From Streptomyces chartreusis NRRL 3882 (lineage in GTDB: Bacteria > Actinomycetota > Actinomycetes > Streptomycetales > Streptomycetaceae): a stretch of DNA of 64,000 nt. A program made the position numbers and the translations under genes. The notes under the pieces are model-generated. The model was not told the origin of the DNA. It was given only the letters and a program-made list of their open reading frames with translations, and searched no databases. The stretch is taken from the NCBI RefSeq assembly GCF_900236475.1, contig NZ_LT963352.1, forward strand, positions 8,279,001-8,343,000. The letters run 5' to 3'. Every line of letters starts with the position of its first letter. The stretch's first letter is position 1. Below are positions 16,888-24,582 of the stretch, piece by piece.

Positions 16888-18506
16888 GGGCCGGATGGAC
16901 ATCGAACGCCGGCGTCGAGATCCGTGACCTGGTGCCCGCCCCGGTGCGGCGCGCCTGGTCCGAACAGGGCCACTGCCCCGACCGTGACCTGTACACGCTC
17001 TTCTCCGGACACGCACGGCGGCACCCCGGCCGGACGGCCGTCATCGACTCGGCGGGCACGGCGGACTACGCCGAACTCGACACCCGGGTACGGCACATCG
17101 CCGCCCGGCTCGCCGAAGAAGGCCTGGGCGAACGGGACATCATTGCCGTACGGGTGCCGAACGGGCGCGACGCGGTGGCCGCGGAACTCGCGGTCGCCGC
17201 GATCGGAGCGGTGGCACTGCCCTATCCGCCGGGGCCCGGCAGCCGGGGCCCGGCGAGCCTGCTCGCCCGCGCCCGCGCCCGCGCGGTCATCGTCGCCCAC
17301 TCCTCCGACGCGGTGCCACATGCTCAACTGCCCTACCTCCAAACGGTGTTCACCTTCGAGGAGGGCCACCGGACCGCGCAGTCACTCAATGCGCCCGCGC
17401 AGCGGCCCTTCGTGCCGCGTCCCGTCGACCCCGAAGCACCCGCCCGCATTCTGGTCTCCTCCGGCTCGGAGGCCGAACCCAAGATGGTGGCCTACTCCCA
17501 CAACGCGATGGCCGGCGGCCGCGCCACCTACGTACGTGCCCTGCACGCCGGGGACGGCCCGATGCGCAACCTCGTGCTCGTCCCGCTGGCCTCCTCCTTC
17601 GGCTCCTGCGGCACCTGCGTCACCCTCGCCGCCCTCGGCGGAACGCTGCTGGTGCAGGATTCCTTCGACCCGGCCGCGGCACTCCGCGCGATCGTCGAGC
17701 ACCGTCCCACCCACGTCTTCGGCGTGCCCACGATGCTGCACCGCATCGCCGAACAACCCCCCACGCCCCAGGAGGACTTCACCGGCCTCCAGGCCGTCGT
17801 CTCCAGCGGCGCGCCCCTCCCGGACGCCACCGCACAGGCGTGCCGCGCCCGGTTCGGCCGCCCCGTCATCACCGTCTACGGATCATCCGACGGCGTGAAC
17901 TGCCACACCGCCGCCACCGGGCTCCGGCCCGAGGCGGGCACGGGACGTCCCGACCCGGCCGTGGCGCGGATCCGCATCACCGACGACACCGGTGCCCCCG
18001 TACCGGCCGGACAGCCCGGCGAAATCTGCGCCAGAGGCCCCATGACACCCCTGTGCTACGTCGCCGACCCCGGCCTCGACGCCCGCTACCGCACCCCGAC
18101 CGGCTGGGTGCGCACCGGCGACCGCGGGTTCCTGGACGACCAGGGCAGGCTCCACGTACTGGGCCGCATCAAGCAGATCGTCGTGAGAGGCGGTTACAAC
18201 ATCAGCCCGGCGGAGGTGGAACGCGAACTCGCCGCGCATGCCGCCGTGGCCGAGGTGGCCTGCGTCGGTGTGCCCGACCCGGAACTGGGGGAGCGCCTGT
18301 GCGCGTGCATCCGCAAGGCGCCGGGCGCGCCGGCGCCGGACCTGGAGGAACTCACGACGTTCCTGGAGTCCCAGCGCGGACTGGAGCGCCGAAAACTCCC
18401 CGAACTCCTGCTGCTGGTCCAGGAGATGCCACTCGGCCCCAGCGGAAAGACCTGCCGCCGGACCCTCGCGCTCCTGGCTGCCCGTAGGACCTCCGACATC
18501 CGCTGA
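16884..18506 (+). CDS. adenylate-forming acyl-CoA ligase 2
   Basis: A 540-residue ANL-family enzyme starting at ATG 16884, which overlaps the CoA-transferase stop. The A3 P-loop is atypical: SSGSEAEPKMVAYSH replaces the TSGTTGxPK consensus, although the lysine is kept. Later motifs are standard: VTVYGSSDGVNCH (A5), GWVRTGDRGFLDDQGRLHVLGRIKQIVVRGGYNISPAEVE (A7-A8) and LGPSGKTCRRTL (A10 lysine). It resembles cyclohexanecarboxylate-, benzoate- or long-chain-type CoA ligases more than NRPS A domains. With ligase 1 it gives the pathway two carboxylate-activation steps. Confidence 0.88.
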   Translation: MRAGWTSNAGVEIRDLVPAPVRRAWSEQGHCPDRDLYTLFSGHARRHPGRTAVIDSAGTADYAELDTRVRHIAARLAEEGLGERDIIAVRVPNGRDAVAAELAVAAIGAVALPYPPGPGSRGPASLLARARARAVIVAHSSDAVPHAQLPYLQTVFTFEEGHRTAQSLNAPAQRPFVPRPVDPEAPARILVSSGSEAEPKMVAYSHNAMAGGRATYVRALHAGDGPMRNLVLVPLASSFGSCGTCVTLAALGGTLLVQDSFDPAAALRAIVEHRPTHVFGVPTMLHRIAEQPPTPQEDFTGLQAVVSSGAPLPDATAQACRARFGRPVITVYGSSDGVNCHTAATGLRPEAGTGRPDPAVARIRITDDTGAPVPAGQPGEICARGPMTPLCYVADPGLDARYRTPTGWVRTGDRGFLDDQGRLHVLGRIKQIVVRGGYNISPAEVERELAAHAAVAEVACVGVPDPELGERLCACIRKAPGAPAPDLEELTTFLESQRGLERRKLPELLLLVQEMPLGPSGKTCRRTLALLAARRTSDIR

Positions 18507-18532
18507 CTCCGAGCTACTGGGACACGAAGACC

Positions 18533-19792
18533 ATGATGAACAGCGTCGCCGTCATCGGACTCGGCTACACCGGTCTCCCGCTCGCCCGGGAGGCGTGCCG
18601 CGCCGGCATGCGTGTCACAGGGATCGACGAGAACCCGTCCGTCGCCGCATCCCTGAACGCGGGCCACTCGCACGTCCCCGACGTCAACGATGCCGACCTC
18701 GCCGCCATGCTGGACGCCGGTTTCCGGGCGTCCGCCGACGAGAGCCTGTCGGCGGAGGCCTCGGTCGCCGTGATCTGCGTCCCCACACCTCTGGACGACA
18801 CGGGCGGACCCGATCTCTCCCATGTGCGGCGCGCCGCCTCCGGTCTCGGGGACCGTCTGAAGCCCGGCACCCTCGTCGTCCTGGAGTCGACGTCCTTCCC
18901 GGGCACCACGGACGACGTCGTCCGTGGCATCGTGGAGCAGGCCTCCGGACTCCGTGCCGGAACGGACTTCTCCCTCGCCTTCTCACCCGAGCGCATCGAC
19001 CCGGGCAACGAGACCTTCGGTGTGCGGAACACCCCGCGCGTCGTGGGTGGCTGCACCCCAAGGTGCACAGCGGTCGCCGCCGACTTCTTCCGGCACTTGT
19101 GCGACCGAGTCGTGGAGGCAGGCTCCGCACGCGAGGCCGAACTGGCGAAACTCCTGGAGAACACCTACCGCAACGTGAACATCGCCCTGGTCAACGAACT
19201 CGCCGTCGCCGCCCGGGCACTGGGAGTCGATGTGTGGGAGGCCCTCGACTGCGCGCGCACGAAACCGTTCGGTTTCCAGGAGTTCCGGCCCGGACCGGGT
19301 GTGGGTGGGCACTGCATCCCGGTCGATCCCGTCTATCTCACGCACTGGGCGCGCACCGGCGGGATCCCGCTGCGGCTGGTCGAGCTGTCGCAGGAGGTCA
19401 ACGCCGGGATGCCGGCGCACGTCGTGCGGCGCGCCGAGCACCTGCTCGACGAGCGGGGAAGGGCCCTGCGCGACGCGCGGGTGCTGCTGGTCGGGGTGAC
19501 CTACAAGCGCAACAGCAGGGACCTGCGGTCCACCCCGGCCGCCGCGATCGCCCGGCTGGTCCGGGAGAGCGGCGCCGACGTCACGTATCACGACCCGTTC
19601 GTCGACGCCTGGTCGCCGGGCGGCGAACCGGTGCAGCGGTCCGTCGACGCACTGGGCGCCGCCGCGGACGCGGACCTCACGATCCTGGTGCAGGACCACG
19701 ACACCGTTCCGCTGGACCGGCTGCCCGAGCACGCCCGACTGCTGCTGGACACCCGGGGCCGGTTGCGCGGCACCCGCGCCCATCAACTCTGA
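18533..19792 (+). CDS. nucleotide-sugar 6-dehydrogenase (UDP-HexNAc dehydrogenase/WbpA-like)
   Basis: A 419-residue UDP-glucose/GDP-mannose dehydrogenase family protein. The Rossmann loop is VAVIGLGYTGLPLAREA, the NAD-side block is CVPTPLDDTGGPDL and the central substrate block is AKLLENTYRNVNIALVNE (general-base lysine). The catalytic cysteine lies in GPGVGGHCIPVDPVYL, and the C-terminal UDP-binding block is GVTYKRNSRDLRSTPA. The GGHCIPVDP form fits the UDP-N-acetylhexosamine (WbpA/TviB/WecC) group better than plain UDP-glucose dehydrogenases. It would oxidise C6 of an NDP-sugar twice to the uronate. It is the natural upstream partner of a Gfo/Idh C3-dehydrogenase and a DegT C3-aminotransferase, both present in this locus. 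ATG 18533 or 18536 are equally possible. Confidence 0.9.
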   Translation: MMNSVAVIGLGYTGLPLAREACRAGMRVTGIDENPSVAASLNAGHSHVPDVNDADLAAMLDAGFRASADESLSAEASVAVICVPTPLDDTGGPDLSHVRRAASGLGDRLKPGTLVVLESTSFPGTTDDVVRGIVEQASGLRAGTDFSLAFSPERIDPGNETFGVRNTPRVVGGCTPRCTAVAADFFRHLCDRVVEAGSAREAELAKLLENTYRNVNIALVNELAVAARALGVDVWEALDCARTKPFGFQEFRPGPGVGGHCIPVDPVYLTHWARTGGIPLRLVELSQEVNAGMPAHVVRRAEHLLDERGRALRDARVLLVGVTYKRNSRDLRSTPAAAIARLVRESGADVTYHDPFVDAWSPGGEPVQRSVDALGAAADADLTILVQDHDTVPLDRLPEHARLLLDTRGRLRGTRAHQL

Positions 19793-19925
19793 CGTCCGCC
19801 GTGGGCAGCGAGCCGCGCGCCGGCGGGGGGCACACGCCGACTCGGCATGCCCGGCCGAGGCACCTTCGTTTCCTGCCGGGCCGACCGGGTACCCGGCCGT
19901 CGCCACGCAGGCGAAGGGACGGCAC

Positions 19926-20357
19926 ATGATCGAGGCCAGAGCGCCCGAACGGGCGCACACGGTCGCGATGGCGCACGGCGCGTTCAACGTCGTGGGCGGG
20001 TTGTGGCCGTTGCTGCACCTGCGCAGCTTCGAGTGGGTGTTCGGCCCGAAGGTCGACGTCTGGCTCCAGATGACGACGGGTGGCCTGCTGGTCTCCGCCG
20101 GAGTCTCCCAGCTCGCGGCCGCGCCGTCCCCGCAGGGCCCGGCGCAGGCACGCCGCATCGGTCTCGGCACCGCGTTGACCTTGCTGGCCATCGATCTCAT
20201 CTACGTCCCGAAGGGCCGGATCCGGCCCACGTACCTCCTCGACGCCGCGATGCAGACCGGTTGGATCGCCGCCTGGCTGCGCTCCGCCCCGGGCAAGAGC
20301 ATCAACAGGCACGCCAGGAGTAGCACACCGCGTTCGCACCGAGGAGGCCGACGATGA
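19926..20357 (+). CDS. small membrane protein of unknown function
   Basis: 143 residues with about four hydrophobic stretches (AMAHGAFNVVGGLWPLLHL; TTGGLLVSAGVSQLAA; RRIGLGTALTLLAIDLIYV; LLDAAMQTGWIAAWL). It is reminiscent of uncharacterised Streptomyces membrane proteins. ATG 19926 follows AAGGGA. It is separated from the nucleotide-sugar dehydrogenase by 133 bp, so it may start a new unit, and it is coupled by ATGA to the small hydrophilic gene that follows. I do not recognise a function. Confidence 0.65.
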   Translation: MIEARAPERAHTVAMAHGAFNVVGGLWPLLHLRSFEWVFGPKVDVWLQMTTGGLLVSAGVSQLAAAPSPQGPAQARRIGLGTALTLLAIDLIYVPKGRIRPTYLLDAAMQTGWIAAWLRSAPGKSINRHARSSTPRSHRGGRR

Positions 20358-20575
20358 GTGAGCAGACCCCGTCCCAGGCAGAGGGCGAGCGCCAGGAGGT
20401 CACAAAGACGCGTCCGGAGCCGGACGAGGCCGGTCGTCGCGACGCGCCACGGACCACCCCGTCGCAGGCTGAGGGGGACCGCGCGGACGAGGAGACCGAG
20501 AAGCCCGAGGAAGAGCCCCAGAGAAAGCCCCAGGAGGGGCGAGAGGAGTGGGAGAGCGGCTGGTCCGGCCCGTGA
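20354..20575 (+). CDS. small, highly charged repeat-containing protein
   Basis: 73 residues, almost entirely Glu, Asp, Arg, Lys, Gln, Pro and Ser, with no hydrophobic core and so probably disordered. The segment TPSQAEG occurs twice (near residues 5 and 35), followed by ER or DR. ATG 20354 has a strong GAGGAGG site and overlaps the stop of the membrane-protein gene (ATGA), which supports real translation despite the unusual composition. It ends just before a strong bidirectional terminator. No function is recognised. Confidence 0.6.
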   Translation: MSEQTPSQAEGERQEVTKTRPEPDEAGRRDAPRTTPSQAEGDRADEETEKPEEEPQRKPQEGREEWESGWSGP

Positions 20576-20608
20576 CGGGCACCACGCGCGAGGCGGCGGG
20601 TGGCCCCG

Positions 20609-20632
20609 TGGTCCCTGCCCAAGCAGGGACCA
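20609..20632. terminator. bidirectional terminator between convergent genes
   Basis: TGGTCCCTGC (20609-20618) pairs perfectly with GCAGGGACCA (20623-20632) across a 4-nt loop. It lies 34 bp after the small charged ORF (plus) and 26 bp after the hemerythrin gene (minus), so it can serve both. Confidence 0.8.
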
Positions 20633-20657
20633 GGTCGCTGATGTGCCGGTGAGACGA

Positions 20658-21245
20658 TCAGTCGCGGCCCATGGCCGCGCGAACGGCGTCGCGGGTCCGG
20701 TCCATCAGGGCGGCGACCGGACCGAGCGCCACGTTGGCCCCGGCGGACTCCACGCCCGGGTGAGGCCGAGTGGGCGCCATGGCCTCGGCCGCCTTCACCC
20801 CCTTGGCCAGTGACGCCAGTGCACCGGCATCGGCGCTGCGCCTGATGTGGATGAACTCGTAGCGTTCCTCCGCGCGGGCATGTTCCTGGACCGCGGTGCG
20901 CAGCGCCAGCAGCTGCGGCAGGAACTTGGGGTCGTCTGTGTCCAGGCCGTCCAGGGCGCTCAGCGTCTCCTTCGCCGACCGCTCCTCCGCGAGGCGGTCC
21001 TCCACGACGTCCTCACCGCCGGCGACGCTGCGGCGGACGAACGGGTGCACCACCTCCTCCTCCGCCGTCTCATGGACGGCGAGGAGCCGCACCAGGCGGC
21101 GGAAGGCTTCCTGCCGGGCGTCGCCTTCGGCGGCCTCGACCTCGTCGAAGAGGTTGCGGATGTCCCCGTGCTGGCGCATGAGCAGGTCCACCACGTCGAC
21201 GTCCGGGACGGCGTCGTCGCCGGCCTGCGGCGTGTGAAGCTCCAT
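20658..21245 (-). CDS. hemerythrin-like HHE-domain protein
   Basis: 195 residues with a helical hemerythrin/HHE cation-binding domain. The histidine-carboxylate pattern is seen as LLMRQHGDIRNLFDEVE, LLAVHETAEEEVVHPFV and AVQEHARAEERYEFIHI, spaced as in bacterial HHE proteins that bind a di-iron centre and sense or carry O2 or NO. ATG 21245 is preceded by GAGGAG and is preferred. A GTG at 21260 overlaps the upstream stop but has no better site. It is cotranscribed downstream of a ferritin-like gene, which suggests an iron/oxidative-stress pair. Confidence 0.85.
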   Translation of the reverse strand: MELHTPQAGDDAVPDVDVVDLLMRQHGDIRNLFDEVEAAEGDARQEAFRRLVRLLAVHETAEEEVVHPFVRRSVAGGEDVVEDRLAEERSAKETLSALDGLDTDDPKFLPQLLALRTAVQEHARAEERYEFIHIRRSADAGALASLAKGVKAAEAMAPTRPHPGVESAGANVALGPVAALMDRTRDAVRAAMGRD

Positions 21246-21256
21246 GACCGGTCTCC

Positions 21257-22456
21257 TCACTTCTCCCGCAGGGCGGGATCGGGGTGTTCCCCTTCGGTTT
21301 CGACGCGGTACTCCCGCCCGAACATCTCGTCGTGCTGCGTCATCACCCGTTCGCTGGGCGGCGCCTCACCGCCGTGGATCTGCTCCTGCAGCTTCTCGAA
21401 CCGCTCGTGCGCCTCCCGGACGTATCCGGCTCCGAGCGTCGTCAGGTCGATCTGCGTGTCGAGCAGCTCCCGCAGGTACGCCTTGTTCGGCTCGAAGGTC
21501 AGGACGTCGGGCAGCCGCGGCGCCAGGACCGACTCCGGGTCACGCCCGTCGTGCCGGCGCATCAGGTCACAGGCGATGTGCAGGTGCTCCAGCTCCTGGT
21601 TCAGGTGGAGCTCCCAGATCGCCTTCACCTTGGGATCGCTCTCCTGCTCCATGAAGGAGTAGTAGAGGTAGCACTCGTTGTACTCGTGGTTGACCAGCTG
21701 CTCCCACCACGTCTCACCCGGGTCCACGAGCGACTCGTAGTGGGTGACGTGCTCCTCCTCGATGAGCCCGATCTCCTGGTAGAGCTGACGGGCGATCGGC
21801 TCCATGTAGGTGGGGCCGGTGTTCATGTAGAAGTTCATGGTCTGCTGTTCCGCCGACATGATCGTCAGCGCGTGCAGCTTCGACAAGGGGTTCGTCTCGT
21901 CCTTGGCGTACGGGTCGCGGACGTTGTCGACCGGGTGGCGGTGGTGGTACTTCGTCGGCCGGCCGGGCATGACCTCGGTCAGGCCTTGGACGATCGCGTC
22001 CGCCTTGCGGTGCTCGATCATCTCGTACAGGTTCGCGTAGCGGTACAGATGGTCGAAGTCCTCCAGTACGCCGAACTGGTACGCCTGCTTCAGGTACGGG
22101 TCCGGCTCCATCCGCGCCACCCACGCGGTCAGGTCCACGGCCACCTGCTCGTAGGCGATGGTCGTCTCCAGCACCGACGACACCCCGGGCAGCAGCCAGT
22201 TCACCGCCTTCTGCTGCTGTGCCTCGATGTAGCGCGTCTCGGCCAGCCGGCGTTTCACCTCGGGATCGACGGTGTTGCGGGCCAGCTGGTGACTGAACAT
22301 GATCGCCTCGACCTCGATGCCGTTCATCGTGATGATCCGGCAGCGGGTGTAGGGGTCGCAGTGATCGGGATCGATGGGAGCCACGTTCAGCTCGCGCCAG
22401 TTCCTGATCTGGCGGTCCAGGGGGATACCGCGTTGTTCGAGGGGGTTGAAGGTCAC
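21257..22456 (-). CDS. ferritin-like (rubrerythrin-type di-iron) protein
   Basis: 399 residues, mostly helical. Acidic/histidine helices GLIEEEHVTHYESLV and HLNQELEHLHIACDLM have the ExxH spacing of ferritin-like di-iron bundles, and a first pair may lie at AIMFSHQLARNT and ALTIMSAEQQTMNF. No rubredoxin domain is present. It is well conserved in appearance, with a long polar C-terminus. It is the first gene of a two-gene operon with the hemerythrin-like protein, and its upstream region is shared with the divergent peptidase gene. A role in iron or peroxide handling is inferred from the fold. Confidence 0.7.
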   Translation of the reverse strand: MTFNPLEQRGIPLDRQIRNWRELNVAPIDPDHCDPYTRCRIITMNGIEVEAIMFSHQLARNTVDPEVKRRLAETRYIEAQQQKAVNWLLPGVSSVLETTIAYEQVAVDLTAWVARMEPDPYLKQAYQFGVLEDFDHLYRYANLYEMIEHRKADAIVQGLTEVMPGRPTKYHHRHPVDNVRDPYAKDETNPLSKLHALTIMSAEQQTMNFYMNTGPTYMEPIARQLYQEIGLIEEEHVTHYESLVDPGETWWEQLVNHEYNECYLYYSFMEQESDPKVKAIWELHLNQELEHLHIACDLMRRHDGRDPESVLAPRLPDVLTFEPNKAYLRELLDTQIDLTTLGAGYVREAHERFEKLQEQIHGGEAPPSERVMTQHDEMFGREYRVETEGEHPDPALREK

Positions 22457-22833
22457 CTGTGCCTCCGGGGCGGTCGATGGTGCATACGCAGGTCCCCCCT
22501 CAGCGGTAGATCACTCTCCGGGAGGGGGCTGAGCGCCAGCCATGCTTGACCTCGTGGGCGCCGGACCGCGGCTCCCGCGCCGGACCGGTGCCGCGGCAGT
22601 CACTCGACCAGCGGCACGGCCCGTTGCCGACGGGACTGCCCGTCGGCGGTGCGCACGAGAGGTGCGGCAGGGCGGTTCCCTGACACCCGGTCACCTACAA
22701 CTCGGGGACCACTCACGGCTGTTGTCTCCTTCCTGGGGTGGAGGCGAAGTACAGCCCGGTGAGGGATCCGCAGGCCTGGCCGACCACTGAAAGATCTTTC
22801 CTGTCCGAACGTATGACAGGAAGGATCGATATC
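22457..22833. other. divergent intergenic region, no gene seen
   Basis: 377 bp between the ferritin-like gene (minus) and the secreted peptidase (plus). Short frames lack codon bias. It must carry both promoters. I see no clear -10/-35 pair or repeat. Confidence 0.5.
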
Positions 22834-24480
22834 GTGCGCAGACGACGTCTCGCGCCCCTGTTGGCCGTGAGTGTCACGGCAACGCTGGCTCCCGCGCTCG
22901 TCACCTCGACGGCCACCGCGGCTCCGGCCGCCACCCCGTCGACCGCCTCCTCGACCGCATCCAAGGGCGCGCTGGACCCGTACATGAAGCAGAAGCCGCG
23001 CTGGAAGCGGTGCGACACCGACTCCCCGGCGGAGTTCCAGTGCGCCACGATCAAGGTCCCGCTGGACTACCGGGCACCCGGGGGCAAGCGGATCGAGTTA
23101 GCCATATCCCGGATCAAGAGCACCACACCCGGCAAGCGCCACGGTGTCCTGTTCTCCAACCCCGGCGGCCCAGGGGGGCAGGGGCTCTACATGCCGCTGG
23201 GGATGCGGGAGAGCCTCCCCGAGTCCGCACGGCAGAAGTACGACCTCATCGGCTTCGACCCGCGCGGCGTGGGGCGGAGCAGCCCGGTCTCCTGCGCTCT
23301 GGAGCCGGAGGAGGAGAACTGGCTGCGGCCGTACAAGGAGGAGACGTTCGACAAGGACGTCGCCTGGGCACGTGACGTCGCGAACAAGTGCGAGGAGAAG
23401 GCCGGCGACAAGCTCCCGCACATCACCACGCGCAACACCGCACGCGACATGGATCTGCTCCGGGCGGTCCTCGGCGAGAAGAAGATCTCGTACGTGGGCT
23501 ACTCGTACGGCACCTACCTTGGCGCCGTCTACACGCAGCTCTTCCCGGGCCGGGCCGACCGGTTCGTGCTGGACAGCGCGGTCGATCCGGCGCGCGCCTG
23601 GCGAGGGATGATCCAGTGGTGGGCGGAGGGCGCAGAGCCCGCGTTCGACCGGTGGACCGAGTGGGCCGCCGAGCGTTCGGAGCAGTACGGCCTCGGTGAC
23701 ACCCCGAAAAAGGTCGACCGGACCTTCTGGGACCTGGTCGCGCAGGCCGACGAGAAGCCCATCGAGGTGGAGGGCCAGCCGATCACCGGTGATGACATCC
23801 GCAGCGGCCTGCGGGCGGCGTTCTTCAGCCCGCAGTACGCCACCGAGGCGTTCGTGGAGCTGAAGGAGGCCGCGGCCGGCCGGCCCGCCTCAGCGAAGAA
23901 GCTCGCGGCGTTCACCGGGTCCGAGGGGACTCGGACGGCAGGCGCCACGGCCGATGCCGCCGAGGTGCCGACGGACAACATGACGGCGAGCTTCTGGGCC
24001 GTGGTGTGCGGCGACAACTCGGCCGCGTGGTCCCGCGATGCCGAGAGCTACCGGCGGGACGCCATCGAGGACAAGGGCCGTTACCCGCTCTTCGGTGACT
24101 TCGCGTCCAGCATCAAGCCCTGTGCGTTCTGGGACAAGTCCGTGGAACCGGCGACCAAGGTGCACAACAGGGTCGGGTCCCTGGTCGTCCAGAACGAGTG
24201 GGACTCGCAGACCCCCCTGCCCAGCGGTCAGGCCCTGCACGCCGACCTGAAGGGCTCGAAGATGGTCACCGTCCGCGGCGGCGAGGGCCATGGCGTCTAC
24301 CCGAGCGGCAACGCGTGCACGGACGGCACGGTCACCGCCTACCTGCTCACCGGCAGGCTCCCGGCCAAGGACGTGACCTGCGAGGCGACGGCCGACTCGA
24401 ACGCGGAGGCACGGAAGAACCAGAAGCGGGACGTGCTCCCCGGGTCTCCTCTCCCGGAGCGTGCCCCGGACCGCTTCTGA
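22834..24480 (+). CDS. secreted tripeptidyl aminopeptidase-like alpha/beta hydrolase (S33, Tap-type), TTA-containing
   Basis: A 548-residue exported protein. GTG 22834 follows AGGAAGGA and gives a proper Sec signal peptide (MRRRRLAPLLAVSVTATLAPAL...ATAAPAA), so I prefer it to upstream ATGs. The mature enzyme has an oxyanion-hole region VLFSNPGGPGGQG, the nucleophile elbow GYSYGTYLG (serine), the acid block QNEWDSQTP (Asp) and GEGHGVYPSG (His). This is the arrangement of Streptomyces Tap/SlpD/SlpE-type tripeptidyl aminopeptidases that release N-terminal peptides from secreted proteins. A TTA leucine codon occurs at 23098-23100, so translation should depend on the bldA tRNA and on development. 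Cysteines near the C-terminus (NACTDG, DVTCEA) may form a disulfide. Confidence 0.92.
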   Translation: MRRRRLAPLLAVSVTATLAPALVTSTATAAPAATPSTASSTASKGALDPYMKQKPRWKRCDTDSPAEFQCATIKVPLDYRAPGGKRIELAISRIKSTTPGKRHGVLFSNPGGPGGQGLYMPLGMRESLPESARQKYDLIGFDPRGVGRSSPVSCALEPEEENWLRPYKEETFDKDVAWARDVANKCEEKAGDKLPHITTRNTARDMDLLRAVLGEKKISYVGYSYGTYLGAVYTQLFPGRADRFVLDSAVDPARAWRGMIQWWAEGAEPAFDRWTEWAAERSEQYGLGDTPKKVDRTFWDLVAQADEKPIEVEGQPITGDDIRSGLRAAFFSPQYATEAFVELKEAAAGRPASAKKLAAFTGSEGTRTAGATADAAEVPTDNMTASFWAVVCGDNSAAWSRDAESYRRDAIEDKGRYPLFGDFASSIKPCAFWDKSVEPATKVHNRVGSLVVQNEWDSQTPLPSGQALHADLKGSKMVTVRGGEGHGVYPSGNACTDGTVTAYLLTGRLPAKDVTCEATADSNAEARKNQKRDVLPGSPLPERAPDRF

Positions 24481-24513
24481 TCGCACGGCCCCTTGCAGCA
24501 TGACCCCTTGACG

Positions 24514-24548
24514 ACGGGGCGGGACCTCCTCGCGGGGTCCCGCCCCGT
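24514..24548. terminator. strong bidirectional terminator
   Basis: ACGGGGCGGGACC (24514-24526) is exactly complementary to GGTCCCGCCCCGT (24536-24548), with a 9-nt loop, between the convergent peptidase and SRPBCC genes. Confidence 0.85.
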
Positions 24549-24582
24549 CCTGCGTCCCGGGCGCCGGAGCGTCCGGACACCG

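Noticed and set aside
18533..19792. Plain UDP-glucose 6-dehydrogenase.
   Set aside because: The GGHCIPVDP active-site form and AKLLENTYRNVNIALVNE block fit the UDP-HexNAc (WbpA-like) group better, though substrate is unproven.
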